Shown: piece after piece, positions 8,437 to 16,951 of the stretch | Numbering within the stretch: the stretch's first letter is position 1 | How the letters are laid out: each line of letters starts with the position of its first letter | NCBI RefSeq assembly: GCF_042788235.1 | Contig: NZ_JBHZOL010000105.1 | Span: 14,043-78,042 of the forward strand | Source of the DNA: Sphaerothrix epifaneia | Lineage (GTDB): Bacteria; Cyanobacteriota; Cyanobacteriia; Phormidesmidales; Phormidesmidaceae | DNA: 64,000 bases | Reading direction: 5' to 3' | Made by a program: the position numbers and the translations under genes | The notes under the pieces: generated by a model | Databases searched by the model: none | What the model saw: the letters and a program-made list of their open reading frames with translations, nothing else | What the model was told of the DNA's origin: nothing

Positions 8437-10239
8437 TTACCAGTCAGACGATTCTTCATCAGCAGCAGGTTCCTCCCAACTCTCTTCTGGTTCAGCCGCT
8501 TGTTCGAGCGACCATAAATAGTCTCGCTCTGCGCTCCAGTTGGCGATCGCACTGCGGGCTTCCCCATAAAGGGCGCGACCTGGCCCAATTTGGGCGGCTC
8601 GGTTAATAGCCGCTGTCAGGCTCCCCTGATAGGCCAATTCTCTGGCTGCCGCCAGGATAGGACGATCTTCAGCAATTTGAATCTGGGCTGTCCATTCTTG
8701 AACAGCCGTTTGAGCTTGATCATACAAAGCCCGATCTGGCTGAATTCGCTGAGCAGCAGCGATCGCTTCTTTCAGCTTACCGTCTGCAGCCAGGGTGTTG
8801 GCTTCTTTCAAAATCGGCTGATCCTGAATCACCTGAATTTGGCTTGTCCAGCTGGCAATGCGGGTTTGGGCTTCAATGCGCAAGGCTCGACCCAGCGCGA
8901 CTTTTTGCGCTTCGGCGATCGCCGCTTGATAGGCGGCTACCGTACCTGTACGAGCCAACTGGGTCGCTCGTTGCAGGTAGGGTCGATCTTCAATCTGCTC
9001 GATTTGTTTTTGCCAGTGAGCCACCAAGGTTTGCGCCTGCTGGCGGCGAGGCCGCTCTGGGTTAATTCGCTGCGCCTGCTGTGTTGCATATTGATAAGTG
9101 GGCAGTTGTCCTAGATTGGCAACCCAGGTAGCCGTTTGTAGTTGCAAAACATCTTGGAATTCTTGCTGCCAGGTTTCTAGCTGAGCTTGCGCATCTTCAT
9201 AAAAAGGGCTGCTCGGTTGAATCTGCTGTACGGCAGAAATCGCTTCCATCAGGTTAAACAAATCGCCTATCTGCGGTTCCCACGCCGTCAAGCTGCTGAC
9301 GAGCTTTTGCGCCTGGGCAAACTGAATTAGATCTTGAGCTTCCGGCACCAGAGTTGGGTCGGCAGGCACCTGCTGCACCGCTTCAATGGCGGCCTCTAAA
9401 TTGCCTAGCTCCCACTGCCGAAAGCTATACATCAGCAGCGATTCGCTCCAGCTATCGACATCTGCTTTGGCGGCTTTCCAGGCTTGGCTTTGTAAATTGA
9501 CCGTTTGCGCCAGGGCGATCGCTTCGCCCAATTGGTCTATCTCTCCGGTTTTTGCTAGCTGACGCGCTTGCTCTAGCTGTTGCCAGCCTTGAGACTCTAG
9601 CTCAATTTGACTTTTAAGCGCCTGGAACTGGTGGCGAACCCAGTAGTCGGTGTAGAGGCTTTTGAGATCTTGTAGCTTTTCGTTAGCCCGCTCCCAATTT
9701 TTGTTGGTGATGGCAGATTGTACGGTCTGGGTAACGGCTTGCCCGGTTTCCCACTCGCGCTGCCAAACCGTCATGGTTGACTGGGCGTCTTTATAGTTTT
9801 CAGCTTGCTCAGGAATTTTGCTGGCCAATGCTAACGCCGCTTCTAGCTCCCCCTGATTTACCCGCCGCCGAGCCACCGTCATTAAATCGGTAGACCACTG
9901 CTTGAGCAAAGGAGCCGCTTCTGTATGCAGCGGATGACGCTCACCCCAAGGCGCAACTAGCTCTATCGCTGCTACGAGATGATCGGGCGCTTTAGAAGCC
10001 GCCGCTGTTTTGGCGCAGTACAGGCGATCGCTATCGGCACTCAGGCGGGAAATTTCCTCGCAGTTGGGCAAGGGCGGAATGCGGGTGAGCAACGCGATCG
10101 CCCACAACCCTACCGCACTAGAACCCACTAGCAAAAACAGCCATAGCATCGGCCAAGCCAGGTTAGCCGGAGGCCAGCGACGGCGCAGAGGTTTTAGGGC
10201 CGTCGGAAACGAAGCAGAGTCAGCAGAGGGAGATGTCAT
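8437..10239 (-). CDS. Membrane-anchored helical-repeat protein
   Basis: A 600-residue protein with one N-terminal membrane segment (about 29-50, WPMLWLFLLVGSSAVGLWAI), then a long region of alpha-helical repeats. The C-terminal half holds at least four units of about 55 residues, each with a pattern like RALxxEAQTxIAxWxxQIxxIxDxPIL, resembling TPR-type solenoids. The extreme C-terminus is acidic (EEPAADEESSDW). No catalytic site. It is followed after 6 bp by the DUF3685 response regulator, suggesting a scaffold or sensor working with it (inference). An inverted repeat lies immediately upstream of the start codon. Confidence 0.75.
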   Translation of the reverse strand: MTSPSADSASFPTALKPLRRRWPPANLAWPMLWLFLLVGSSAVGLWAIALLTRIPPLPNCEEISRLSADSDRLYCAKTAAASKAPDHLVAAIELVAPWGERHPLHTEAAPLLKQWSTDLMTVARRRVNQGELEAALALASKIPEQAENYKDAQSTMTVWQREWETGQAVTQTVQSAITNKNWERANEKLQDLKSLYTDYWVRHQFQALKSQIELESQGWQQLEQARQLAKTGEIDQLGEAIALAQTVNLQSQAWKAAKADVDSWSESLLMYSFRQWELGNLEAAIEAVQQVPADPTLVPEAQDLIQFAQAQKLVSSLTAWEPQIGDLFNLMEAISAVQQIQPSSPFYEDAQAQLETWQQEFQDVLQLQTATWVANLGQLPTYQYATQQAQRINPERPRRQQAQTLVAHWQKQIEQIEDRPYLQRATQLARTGTVAAYQAAIAEAQKVALGRALRIEAQTRIASWTSQIQVIQDQPILKEANTLAADGKLKEAIAAAQRIQPDRALYDQAQTAVQEWTAQIQIAEDRPILAAARELAYQGSLTAAINRAAQIGPGRALYGEARSAIANWSAERDYLWSLEQAAEPEESWEEPAADEESSDW

Positions 10240-10275
10240 GGCAGCAAACGGCCTTGTGTGCCTAAAGTTGCTGCC
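10240..10275 (-). promoter_or_regulatory. Inverted repeat abutting the start codon of the helical-repeat gene
   Basis: GGCAGCAA (10240-10247) and TTGCTGCC (10268-10275) are perfectly complementary 8-base arms separated by 20 bases, and the first arm touches the ATG on the minus strand. In mRNA it would fold around the ribosome-binding region, so it could limit translation, or it could be an operator. The rest of the gap to 10554 shows no gene; the OmpR-type regulator promoter must lie there, but no clear boxes were found. Confidence 0.45.
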
Positions 10276-10554
10276 ATTGTAGGCGCAATTTCGTAAGTTT
10301 TGGTTCGTTTTTTGGCGGAAACGTCACAAGATCTTAAAGCATTTTGCTCAACCCATTAGGGAAGCCGTCTTGGCGGTCATCTGCGGCTGGCGGGTCGGCT
10401 GGCTCGTGAGCTGGATGCAGCCGCTCTTAGCCGCTTGTGCATAGCCCCTAGATTTGACTTTAGGCGGGCAAACCAGCGCATAAATCGGTCTTTGGCTCGA
10501 TATATCTGCGATCGCTTTTTGCCTCAATAGGCTTATCGACCTGTTTTTGCCGCC

Positions 10555-11244
10555 ATGCGCATTTTATTAGTTGAGGATGACGAAAGAATTGCTGATGCCC
10601 TTGCCGAAGAACTCAACGACCAGCACTATGTGGTTGAAGTCGCTTACGACGGCGAATCCGGTTGGGACTTAGCCGCTGCTTTTGAGTTTGACTTGATTTT
10701 GCTAGATGTGATGCTGCCTAAAGTCGATGGCATTACGCTTTGTCAAAAGCTCCGCGCTCAGGGCAAGGCTACGCCAATTTTAATGCTGACAGCTAGAGAC
10801 ACCGTCAGCGATCGCGTCATTGGCTTAGACGCGGGGGCAGATGACTATTTGGTGAAGCCCTTTGATTTACAAGAACTTTCGGCTCGCATTCGGGCTTTGG
10901 TACGACGCGGAGGAGCCACGTTACCCCCTATCCTTGCCTGGGGAGCGTTACGTCTCGATCCCAGCACCTACGAAGTTTTTTATCAAGATCAGCCAGTATC
11001 TCTTAGCCCTAAAGAGTACAGCCTTTTAGAGCTATTTTTGCGGCACCAGCGGCGGGTCTTTAGCCGTGCCCAGATTGTAGAGCAGTTGTGGTCGTTTGAA
11101 GTGATGCCAGAAGAAGCCACTGTCAAAGCCCATATCCGAGGGCTGCGGCAAAAGCTTAAAGCAGCCGGGGCACCAGGTGATTTGATTGAGACGGTTTATG
11201 GCTTGGGGTATCGGTTGAAAGAAATAAACGGTGAAACTGAGTAA
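10555..11244 (+). CDS. OmpR/PhoB-family response regulator
   Basis: A 229-residue transcription factor. The receiver has VEDDE, phospho-acceptor Asp51 in LILLDVMLPKVDG, and Lys in DDYLVKPFD. The C-terminal winged helix (about 130-225) has LSPKEYSLLELFLRH and VKAHIRGLRQKLKAAG, the recognition-helix region of OmpR-type proteins, ending with the usual VYGLGYRL. The cognate kinase follows after 17 bp. The input signal cannot be read from the sequence; cyanobacterial relatives of this class respond to redox, metals or nutrients. Confidence 0.92.
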   Translation: MRILLVEDDERIADALAEELNDQHYVVEVAYDGESGWDLAAAFEFDLILLDVMLPKVDGITLCQKLRAQGKATPILMLTARDTVSDRVIGLDAGADDYLVKPFDLQELSARIRALVRRGGATLPPILAWGALRLDPSTYEVFYQDQPVSLSPKEYSLLELFLRHQRRVFSRAQIVEQLWSFEVMPEEATVKAHIRGLRQKLKAAGAPGDLIETVYGLGYRLKEINGETE

Positions 11245-11261
11245 ACCAGTAGGGCAGCACT

Positions 11262-12584
11262 ATGTTTGAAGGGCTACGCTGGCGGCTGCTGACAGCCCAG
11301 CTTTTGGTAATGGCTTCGATTTTAGCCAGTTTTAGCCTGGGAGCCTATTTGTTTTTTAGCCGCAATCTCTATCAGCAGCTAGACAAAAAGCTGCAAACGC
11401 TGGCGCAGGCAGCATCACCTTCGTACGCAGCGGTAGCAGCAGGCGGTGAAGAATATTTAACGCGGGTGAATGAAGTTCCCTGGCGCGATATTTTTAACCG
11501 CGACAGCCAGAGTTTGGAGTGGTTTGATGCCGCTGGTAATCGGCTAGCTTACTATGGCACTCTCCGTCTACAGCCGGGATTTGTCATTGGGCCACAGACG
11601 CTACAAACTCAGCCAAGAAGCGCTCAAACTGACGCTAGCCCAGAATCGGTGCGAACGTTTACCGTTTCGGTCTTTGAAGACAAAACTACGCTGGCGATCG
11701 CGCCTGATCGCGAACCCGTTTTACAAGGCTACCTTCGAGCTAGCCAGTCTCTCCAGGATATTCAATCGGCGCAGCGGCAGCTTTTACTCGGCTTGGGGAC
11801 AGGGGGCACCTTGGCGTTAGGGCTAATTGGCATCGGCGGGCTTTGGTTAACTCAGCGATCGCTCAAACCCGTAGAGCAAAGCTTTAATCAGCTCAAGCAG
11901 TTTACGGCAGATGCTTCTCACGAGCTACGCGGCCCCCTGACCGCGATTAAAACTTCGATTGATGTTATTCAAAACCACCCGGAGCGCATTCATCCTAAAG
12001 ATGCCAAAAAGCTGGCCGCGATCGCCAGCGCCACTAGCCAGATGCAGCATCTCACAGAAGACTTACTACTGCTTGCCCGCATGGAAGCGCCTTCTACGGC
12101 TGGGCTGCTACAGCCAGAACAGTTTTGCCTCCAGTTGCTTTTGCAAAACGTGGTTGAACTGCTAGAGTCTTCGGCGCAGGTTAAAGCCATTCAGCTAGGG
12201 CTAGAGGCACCGCAGCCAGTTAGTATTTTGGGCGATCGCCGCCAGATTTCGCGTCTGTATGCCAACCTGATTGAAAATGCCATTCGCTATACGCCAGCCG
12301 GGGGGAAAGTGCAGGTCAGCCTGAGCAAACGGTTACGCTTTGCCGTGGTGCAGGTAACCGATAGCGGCATTGGCATTGACCCGGCTGATGTGCCCCATGT
12401 GTTTGACCGTTTTTGGCGAGCCGACAAAGCCCGCTCTCGCAAAATAGGGGGCAGTGGATTGGGTTTGGCGATTTGTCAGGCGATCGCCAAGCAACATGGC
12501 GGCAAAATTAAGGTTCGCAGTCGTTTGGGGGTTGGTAGCTGTTTTCAAGTCAGGCTACCGCTGGCCACCCTGACAAAAAAATAA
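11262..12584 (+). CDS. Membrane histidine kinase partner of the OmpR-type regulator
   Basis: A 440-residue kinase: TM1 (about 13-33), periplasmic sensor region (about 34-170) with no named fold, TM2 (about 173-196), then HisKA with ASHELRGPLTAIK (His220) and HATPase with NLIENAIRYTPAGG, DSGIGID and GGSGLGLAICQ. It lies 17 bp after the response regulator gene in the same direction, so the pair forms one two-component system. A strong terminator-like hairpin lies 84 bp downstream. Confidence 0.92.
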   Translation: MFEGLRWRLLTAQLLVMASILASFSLGAYLFFSRNLYQQLDKKLQTLAQAASPSYAAVAAGGEEYLTRVNEVPWRDIFNRDSQSLEWFDAAGNRLAYYGTLRLQPGFVIGPQTLQTQPRSAQTDASPESVRTFTVSVFEDKTTLAIAPDREPVLQGYLRASQSLQDIQSAQRQLLLGLGTGGTLALGLIGIGGLWLTQRSLKPVEQSFNQLKQFTADASHELRGPLTAIKTSIDVIQNHPERIHPKDAKKLAAIASATSQMQHLTEDLLLLARMEAPSTAGLLQPEQFCLQLLLQNVVELLESSAQVKAIQLGLEAPQPVSILGDRRQISRLYANLIENAIRYTPAGGKVQVSLSKRLRFAVVQVTDSGIGIDPADVPHVFDRFWRADKARSRKIGGSGLGLAICQAIAKQHGGKIKVRSRLGVGSCFQVRLPLATLTKK

Positions 12585-12667
12585 GCGCCTTACCTAGTTT
12601 TTTACATTTCCACCTTAGGTTAGTAACTGTAGCAACTGCTTCTACACTAAATCACTTCTCACACATG

Positions 12668-12703
12668 CCTTCGGGTTAGCAGCCGCTACCCGAAGGATTT
12701 TTT
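12668..12703 (+). terminator. Rho-independent terminator or attenuator after the two-component operon
   Basis: CCTTCGGGT (12668-12676) pairs with ACCCGAAGG (12688-12696); the inner bases TAGC/GCT extend the stem. ATTTTTT follows at once. This would end the two-component transcript. If transcription of the small ORF at 12762 begins upstream of it, the hairpin would act as an attenuator. Confidence 0.8.
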
Positions 12704-12761
12704 GGCAAAATGGGAAGCTTTAATGTGAAAAGGGTCTACACCAGAGAAAAATATAAGATCT

Positions 12762-12863
12762 ATGGATAAGAAAACATTAGGCTGGTGGATTGTCTCAATC
12801 ATTGACATCATATTGCTGTGCAGTGCCCCGCTGATGCTAGAAGTCTTTTCTCACCTGCCATAA
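12762..12863 (+). CDS. 33-residue putative single-span membrane protein
   Basis: ATG-to-TAA frame of 33 codons. The product begins MDKKTLGWWIVSIIDIILL and ends LEVFSHLP: a short charged start, then about 20 hydrophobic residues (about 7-26) and a short polar tail, the profile of a small single-pass membrane protein. It does not match the photosystem or NDH small subunits I can recall. It sits between two strong hairpins, so it could be its own transcription unit. No strong ribosome-binding site is visible. Alternatively the segment could be a non-coding RNA. Confidence 0.5.
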   Translation: MDKKTLGWWIVSIIDIILLCSAPLMLEVFSHLP

Positions 12864-12887
12864 ATACCCCTTTAAAACCCAAATCAA

Positions 12888-12920
12888 AGCGCTGTACAGT
12901 TCTCTGTACAGCGCTTTTTT
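12888..12920 (+). terminator. Strong rho-independent terminator
   Basis: A perfect 12-bp stem, AGCGCTGTACAG (12888-12899) and CTGTACAGCGCT (12904-12915), with a 4-base loop, followed by five more T residues. It lies 24 bp after the stop of the 33-codon ORF and would end that transcript. Confidence 0.9.
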
Positions 12921-13033
12921 ATAGCTGTAGCCACAAAAGTTAAACCCCTTCAAGGGCTAAAAGTCGCTGGCAGAAAGCTTTTTGTTCTGCCCTCTGCCTT
13001 TAGCCTTCTCCCTTTAGCGATAGCTGTGGCTAT
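12921..13033. repeat. Dispersed intergenic repeat, copy C (inverted relative to A and B)
   Basis: Begins directly after the terminator T-run with ATAGCTGTAGCCAC and ends near GCGATAGCTGTGGCTA. Read on the minus strand, its blocks (AGAAGGCTAAAGGCAGA, CTTTCTGCCAGCGAC, GTGGCTACAGCTAT) line up with copy D at 25560-25672 and, less well, with copies A and B. No ORF. Confidence 0.6.
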
Positions 13034-13063
13034 GTGCTGTCGCAGCGATCGCCCGCTTAGGAG

Positions 13064-15232
13064 CTATTCCATCCCGGCAGACTTAAGCGCTTGCGCCATG
13101 AGCATGACATGGGTACTGCGTTCGCTTTCACCTTTGGCCGGACGCCGCTGGATATATTTACCGTCTGCCTCTAGATCCCAGGCTTGGCGGTTGTCGCTCA
13201 GCATCAAAGTTAAAAGTGCTTGCAGATCTTGAAAAATTTTCGCATCCTCAATCGGGACGACGGCTTCAACGCGGCGGTTGAGATTGCGGGGCATCCAGTC
13301 AGCGCTGCCGATAAACATCTGCTCATCCCCATCGTTGTGAAAGTAGAAAATGCGCGAATGCTCTAGAAAGCGGCCAATAATGCTAATAACGCGAATATGG
13401 TCGCTAATGCCTTTTAAGCCGGGACGTAGACAGCAAATACCACGGACAATTAGGTCAATCTCGACGCCTGCCTGAGAAGCCTCATAGAGCGCCTCAATAA
13501 TTGGCGGATCAACCAAAGCATTCATTTTGGCTACAATCTTGCCCTTACGCCCGTTGCGGCAATGTTCCGTTTCTTGGCGAATTAGCTCTAGCATCCGCTG
13601 CCGTAAAGACACAGGGGCAATCAATAGCTTACGAAAAGACGACTGCTGCGAATAGCCCGTCAAGTAATTAAACAAATCCGTTAGATCAGCGCCCAAGTCG
13701 TCGCGGCAGCTCAGCAAGCCCAAATCAGTGTAGAGACGAGCCGTTTTGGGGTTGTAGTTGCCTGTGCCGATGTGGACATAACGCCGAATGCGATCGCCTT
13801 CATGCCTCACAACCAGAGCCGTTTTAGTGTGAGTTTTCAGCCCAACCAAACCGTAAACCACATGTACGCCCGATTTTTCTAGCTTACGCGCCCAGTTGAT
13901 GTTGTTTTCTTCGTCAAAGCGAGCCTTTAGCTCAACCAAAACGGCCACCTGCTTGCCATTTTCAGCCGCCGAAATCAGCGCTTGCACAATCGGCGAATCG
14001 CCAGAAGTGCGGTAAAGCGTCATTTTAATAGCCAGCACATCCGGGTCATGAGCTGCATAGGTAATAAAACGCTGAACCGTAGACGCAAACGAGTGATAAG
14101 GATGGTGAAAAATCTGATCGCGCTGCTGAATAATCGTAAAGAAATCTTCAGCCTCTTCAGCGTCTAAATCGTCATCGTCGTCGGGGTTGCTGATGTGCTG
14201 CAAGTGTTTGGGGACAACAGGTGTCCAGGGCTTGTCCTTGAACTGAGGCGCAGGCAAGCTCATGAAAGTCATCAAATCGCCCAGGTTGATCAAACCTTCG
14301 ACTTCATAGAGGTCGGCATCCGTCAGTTCTAACTGACGCATCAGATTGGTTCTAACGGCCTCTGGCATCGATTTTTCAATTTCGATACGCACAGCCGAAC
14401 CGCCCAAGCGTCGCTTTCGTAGTTCTTGTTCGATCGCTAGCAGTAAATCGTCTGCTTCGTCTTCTTCCACATCTAGATCGGCGTTGCGAGTGATGCGGAA
14501 GGTATAACAATTTTGCACAGTCATCCCCGGAAACAGCGCCGCTAGATTATGAGCAATGACCTGCTCTAGCGGTACCCCTGTCCAGAGAATAGATTTGCTG
14601 TTTTTGGTAGTGCGTAGCGAGTCGGGCAGCACCACAAAGCGAGGCAACACCTTGGGCACTTTAACGCGGGCAAAATGTTCTTTACCCGTTTCGGGTTCTT
14701 GAATCACAACCGCTAGATTGAGACTCAAATTAGAAATGTAAGGAAAAGGATGCCCCGGATCTACAGCCAGCGGCGTCAGAACCGGAAAAATCTGTTCTTC
14801 AAAATAGTCATCTAAATAGGCCGTTTGCTCTGACTTGAGATCGGCGTAGTTGAGCAGTTGAATGCCGTTTTTTACCATCAGTGAACGCAGTTCTTGCTCG
14901 AAATGGCTGTGCTGAATCTCCACCATTGGCCGCAGGCGATCGCTGATGTCTTGCAGGTGCTTCTGCGGTATTCGACCATCCGGTGTTTGTTTGGTCACAC
15001 CAGCATCAATTTGCTGTTTAATACCAGCTACCCGCACCATAAAAAACTCATCTAAGTTGGTGCTAAAAATCGCCATAAATTTGAGGCGTTCTAGCAGCGG
15101 TGTGCGCTCATCAACGGCTTCGTGCAGAACGCGAAAGTTAAATTCTAGCCAGCTGAGTTCTCGGCTGAAGTAATACTGTGGATCATCCAGGCGAGTTTTC
15201 TCTGGTGACGATTGCGCGACGGTCATGCCCAT
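13064..15232 (-). CDS. ppk1: Polyphosphate kinase 1
   Basis: Reversibly transfers the terminal phosphate of ATP to polyphosphate, building phosphate stores. The 722 residues match the family length. The N-terminal domain starts near YYFSRELSWLEFNFRVLHEA. The catalytic core contains GVHVVYGLVGLKTHTKTALV with the phosphorylatable His, RRYVHIGTGNYNPKTARLYTD, and LEHSRIFYFHN with the second conserved His. The stretch DPDDDDDLDAEEAEDF in the middle is an acidic insertion. The upstream 68-residue gene ends 6 bp before the start codon, so the two are probably co-transcribed. Confidence 0.96.
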   Translation of the reverse strand: MGMTVAQSSPEKTRLDDPQYYFSRELSWLEFNFRVLHEAVDERTPLLERLKFMAIFSTNLDEFFMVRVAGIKQQIDAGVTKQTPDGRIPQKHLQDISDRLRPMVEIQHSHFEQELRSLMVKNGIQLLNYADLKSEQTAYLDDYFEEQIFPVLTPLAVDPGHPFPYISNLSLNLAVVIQEPETGKEHFARVKVPKVLPRFVVLPDSLRTTKNSKSILWTGVPLEQVIAHNLAALFPGMTVQNCYTFRITRNADLDVEEDEADDLLLAIEQELRKRRLGGSAVRIEIEKSMPEAVRTNLMRQLELTDADLYEVEGLINLGDLMTFMSLPAPQFKDKPWTPVVPKHLQHISNPDDDDDLDAEEAEDFFTIIQQRDQIFHHPYHSFASTVQRFITYAAHDPDVLAIKMTLYRTSGDSPIVQALISAAENGKQVAVLVELKARFDEENNINWARKLEKSGVHVVYGLVGLKTHTKTALVVRHEGDRIRRYVHIGTGNYNPKTARLYTDLGLLSCRDDLGADLTDLFNYLTGYSQQSSFRKLLIAPVSLRQRMLELIRQETEHCRNGRKGKIVAKMNALVDPPIIEALYEASQAGVEIDLIVRGICCLRPGLKGISDHIRVISIIGRFLEHSRIFYFHNDGDEQMFIGSADWMPRNLNRRVEAVVPIEDAKIFQDLQALLTLMLSDNRQAWDLEADGKYIQRRPAKGESERSTHVMLMAQALKSAGME

Positions 15233-15238
15233 CCCCCT

Positions 15239-15445
15239 TTAAAACACTTGGTCTTCGATACCGACCCACCACTGGCCTAGATTCATCAGGTCTTGGTGGA
15301 GTTTGCTCACCTCCTGAGCATATTGCTCGGCAGGGAGAGTGTGGCGGCGTTCCTGCAATTTTTTTAAGCGGAGCTGTAGCAAAAGCCAGGGTTTGCTAGC
15401 TCCCTCGGTAGCCCCAATATATTTACCTAACTCATCACTGTTCAT
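15239..15445 (-). CDS. Small hypothetical protein upstream of ppk1
   Basis: A 68-residue protein, largely helical and charged (LRLKKLQERRHTLPAEQY), with no membrane segment or known motif. Its stop lies 6 bp before the ppk1 start on the same strand, so it is probably the first gene of that operon. A role linked to polyphosphate metabolism is only suggested by position. Confidence 0.65.
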   Translation of the reverse strand: MNSDELGKYIGATEGASKPWLLLQLRLKKLQERRHTLPAEQYAQEVSKLHQDLMNLGQWWVGIEDQVF

Positions 15446-15671
15446 CAGCGCTTCAGTTAAAAGAAAGAATTGCCTGGTTCTAGGAGGTTAACAAATTCAT
15501 CGCTTTAGAACTGTGACATTTTTCTGAGAGTTTGCCGCCACAGGCGATCGCCCTTCAACATACCCTAACGAGTCCTGCCCTGTCGGATGGATGGAATACA
15601 ACTGCAATCTGACAAAAATTACTTTTTGCCAAAAATCCAGACATCCCAGACGAAAAACACTTCAATAGTGT

Positions 15672-15767
15672 TGTATAGCTAAAAGCAAAAGGCAGAGACA
15701 GAAGGCAAGGTTGTCTATCAGCGGCTTTCAGCCGTTTGAGTGTCTCAACGCCAGGGGCTACAGCTAG
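15672..15767. repeat. Dispersed intergenic repeat, copy B, within the 15446-15805 gap
   Basis: Blocks TATAGCTAAAAGCAAAAGG, GACAGAAGGCAAGG, GGCTTTCAGCCGTTTGAG and GGGGCTACAGCTA match copies A, C (inverted) and D (inverted). The rest of the gap (15446-15671) contains a HIP1-like site and no credible ORF. Promoters for the divergent ppk1 operon and lysozyme gene should lie here but were not resolved. Confidence 0.55.
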
Positions 15768-15805
15768 ATCAATCGGCAGATATGCAGTGAGCAGGGTAAA
15801 TCGCA

Positions 15806-16951
15806 ATGGCACGGGTACCGTTAGCGGGTGTTGAGCTAATCAAGCAGTTTGAAGGGCTGCACCTAACCGCCTATCCTGACCCCCTCAGTGGCGGCAAGCC
15901 CTACACTGTGGGCTGGGGCAGCACTCGCCGCAAAGACGGCAGCCCTTTTTATTTGGGAGAGCGGATTTCGCGCTCAGAAGCCGACGATCTATTGATTTAT
16001 CAGCTAGAAACCGAATTTTTACCCGCGTTGGGGCGTATTCCTGTTTGGGTGGAGCTAAACGACAACCAACGAGGAGCGATTTTGAGCTTTGCCTATAACT
16101 TAGGGGCAGGCTTCTACGAAGCGCCGGGTTTTGAAACTATCAGCCGCGTTTTGCGTAACCGCCAGTGGGACAAAATTGAATCGGCTTTACTGCTTTACCG
16201 CAATCCTGGCACCAATGTCGAAGAGGGCTTACGGCGACGACGGCTGGCAGAGGCAGCCCTTTTTCTCACCCCTTCTGGGCAAACACCGCCTGCGGTTTCC
16301 CCGCCGACCCCCAGCACGCCGACTCAAGCGGGCGATCGCTTGCTATATCTCACCGAACCCTACCTGTTTGGCGAAGATGTCAAAGCTCTGCAAATCGATC
16401 TGGCTCGCACGGGGGCAGGTGTTGTGATTGATGGTGTGTTTGGCCCTGCGACTGAACTCGCCGTCAAGCGCTTTCAGCAGGTTAATGGCTTAGCCTCTGA
16501 TGGGGTGGTGGGGCCGCAAACGCTGGCAATTCTGCGTACTCGACCTTTGTATTTGCGAGAGCCGTATCTACAAGGCGACGATGTCTTGAACTTGCAGCGT
16601 TTGCTCCAGGCAGCAGGCTACGTTACCACCGCAGACGGGGTGTTTGGCCCTGCCACAAAGCGCACGGTCGAGCAGTTTCAACAAGCGCATGGCCTGGTAG
16701 CTGATGGCATTGTCGGGCCAAAAACTCTAAAAATTTTGCAAGCCCAACCGCTTTTCTTAACCGAACCCTATTTGCAAACCAGCGAAGTCATGGCCTTACA
16801 GCTAGCCTTACAGAAACAAGGTTTTAACCTGGTAGCCGATGGGGCTTATGGCCCAGGCACAGCTATGGCGGTAGAAGCCTTTCAGCGCCGCAACGGGTTA
16901 ATCGCCGATGGCATTGTGGGTCGCAAAACCTGGGCAAAGCTGCTTGATTAA
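15806..16951 (+). CDS. GH24-type lysozyme with three peptidoglycan-binding domains
   Basis: Predicted muramidase of 381 residues. The N-terminal domain (about 1-155) is a T4/lambdoid-type lysozyme: Glu16 in IKQFEGLHLTAY, Asp25 and Thr34 in YTVGWGSTR give the E-x8-D-x8-T triad. After a Pro/Thr-rich linker (about 157-172) come three PG_binding_1 repeats (about 175-240, 245-310, 315-380), each with DG(V/I)xGPxT. There is no signal peptide or membrane segment, so export would need a holin-like route or lysis. No phage genes surround it; it may be a domesticated endolysin (inference). It overlaps the convergent MBL gene by 4 bp. Confidence 0.9.
   Translation: MARVPLAGVELIKQFEGLHLTAYPDPLSGGKPYTVGWGSTRRKDGSPFYLGERISRSEADDLLIYQLETEFLPALGRIPVWVELNDNQRGAILSFAYNLGAGFYEAPGFETISRVLRNRQWDKIESALLLYRNPGTNVEEGLRRRRLAEAALFLTPSGQTPPAVSPPTPSTPTQAGDRLLYLTEPYLFGEDVKALQIDLARTGAGVVIDGVFGPATELAVKRFQQVNGLASDGVVGPQTLAILRTRPLYLREPYLQGDDVLNLQRLLQAAGYVTTADGVFGPATKRTVEQFQQAHGLVADGIVGPKTLKILQAQPLFLTEPYLQTSEVMALQLALQKQGFNLVADGAYGPGTAMAVEAFQRRNGLIADGIVGRKTWAKLLD

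Noticed and set aside
8590..9114. A 174-codon forward ORF
   Set aside because: Antisense to the helical-repeat gene; low-complexity composition and no start signal.
15806..16951. A prophage around the lysozyme
   Set aside because: All neighbours are ordinary cyanobacterial genes; no capsid, tail, terminase or repressor gene is present.
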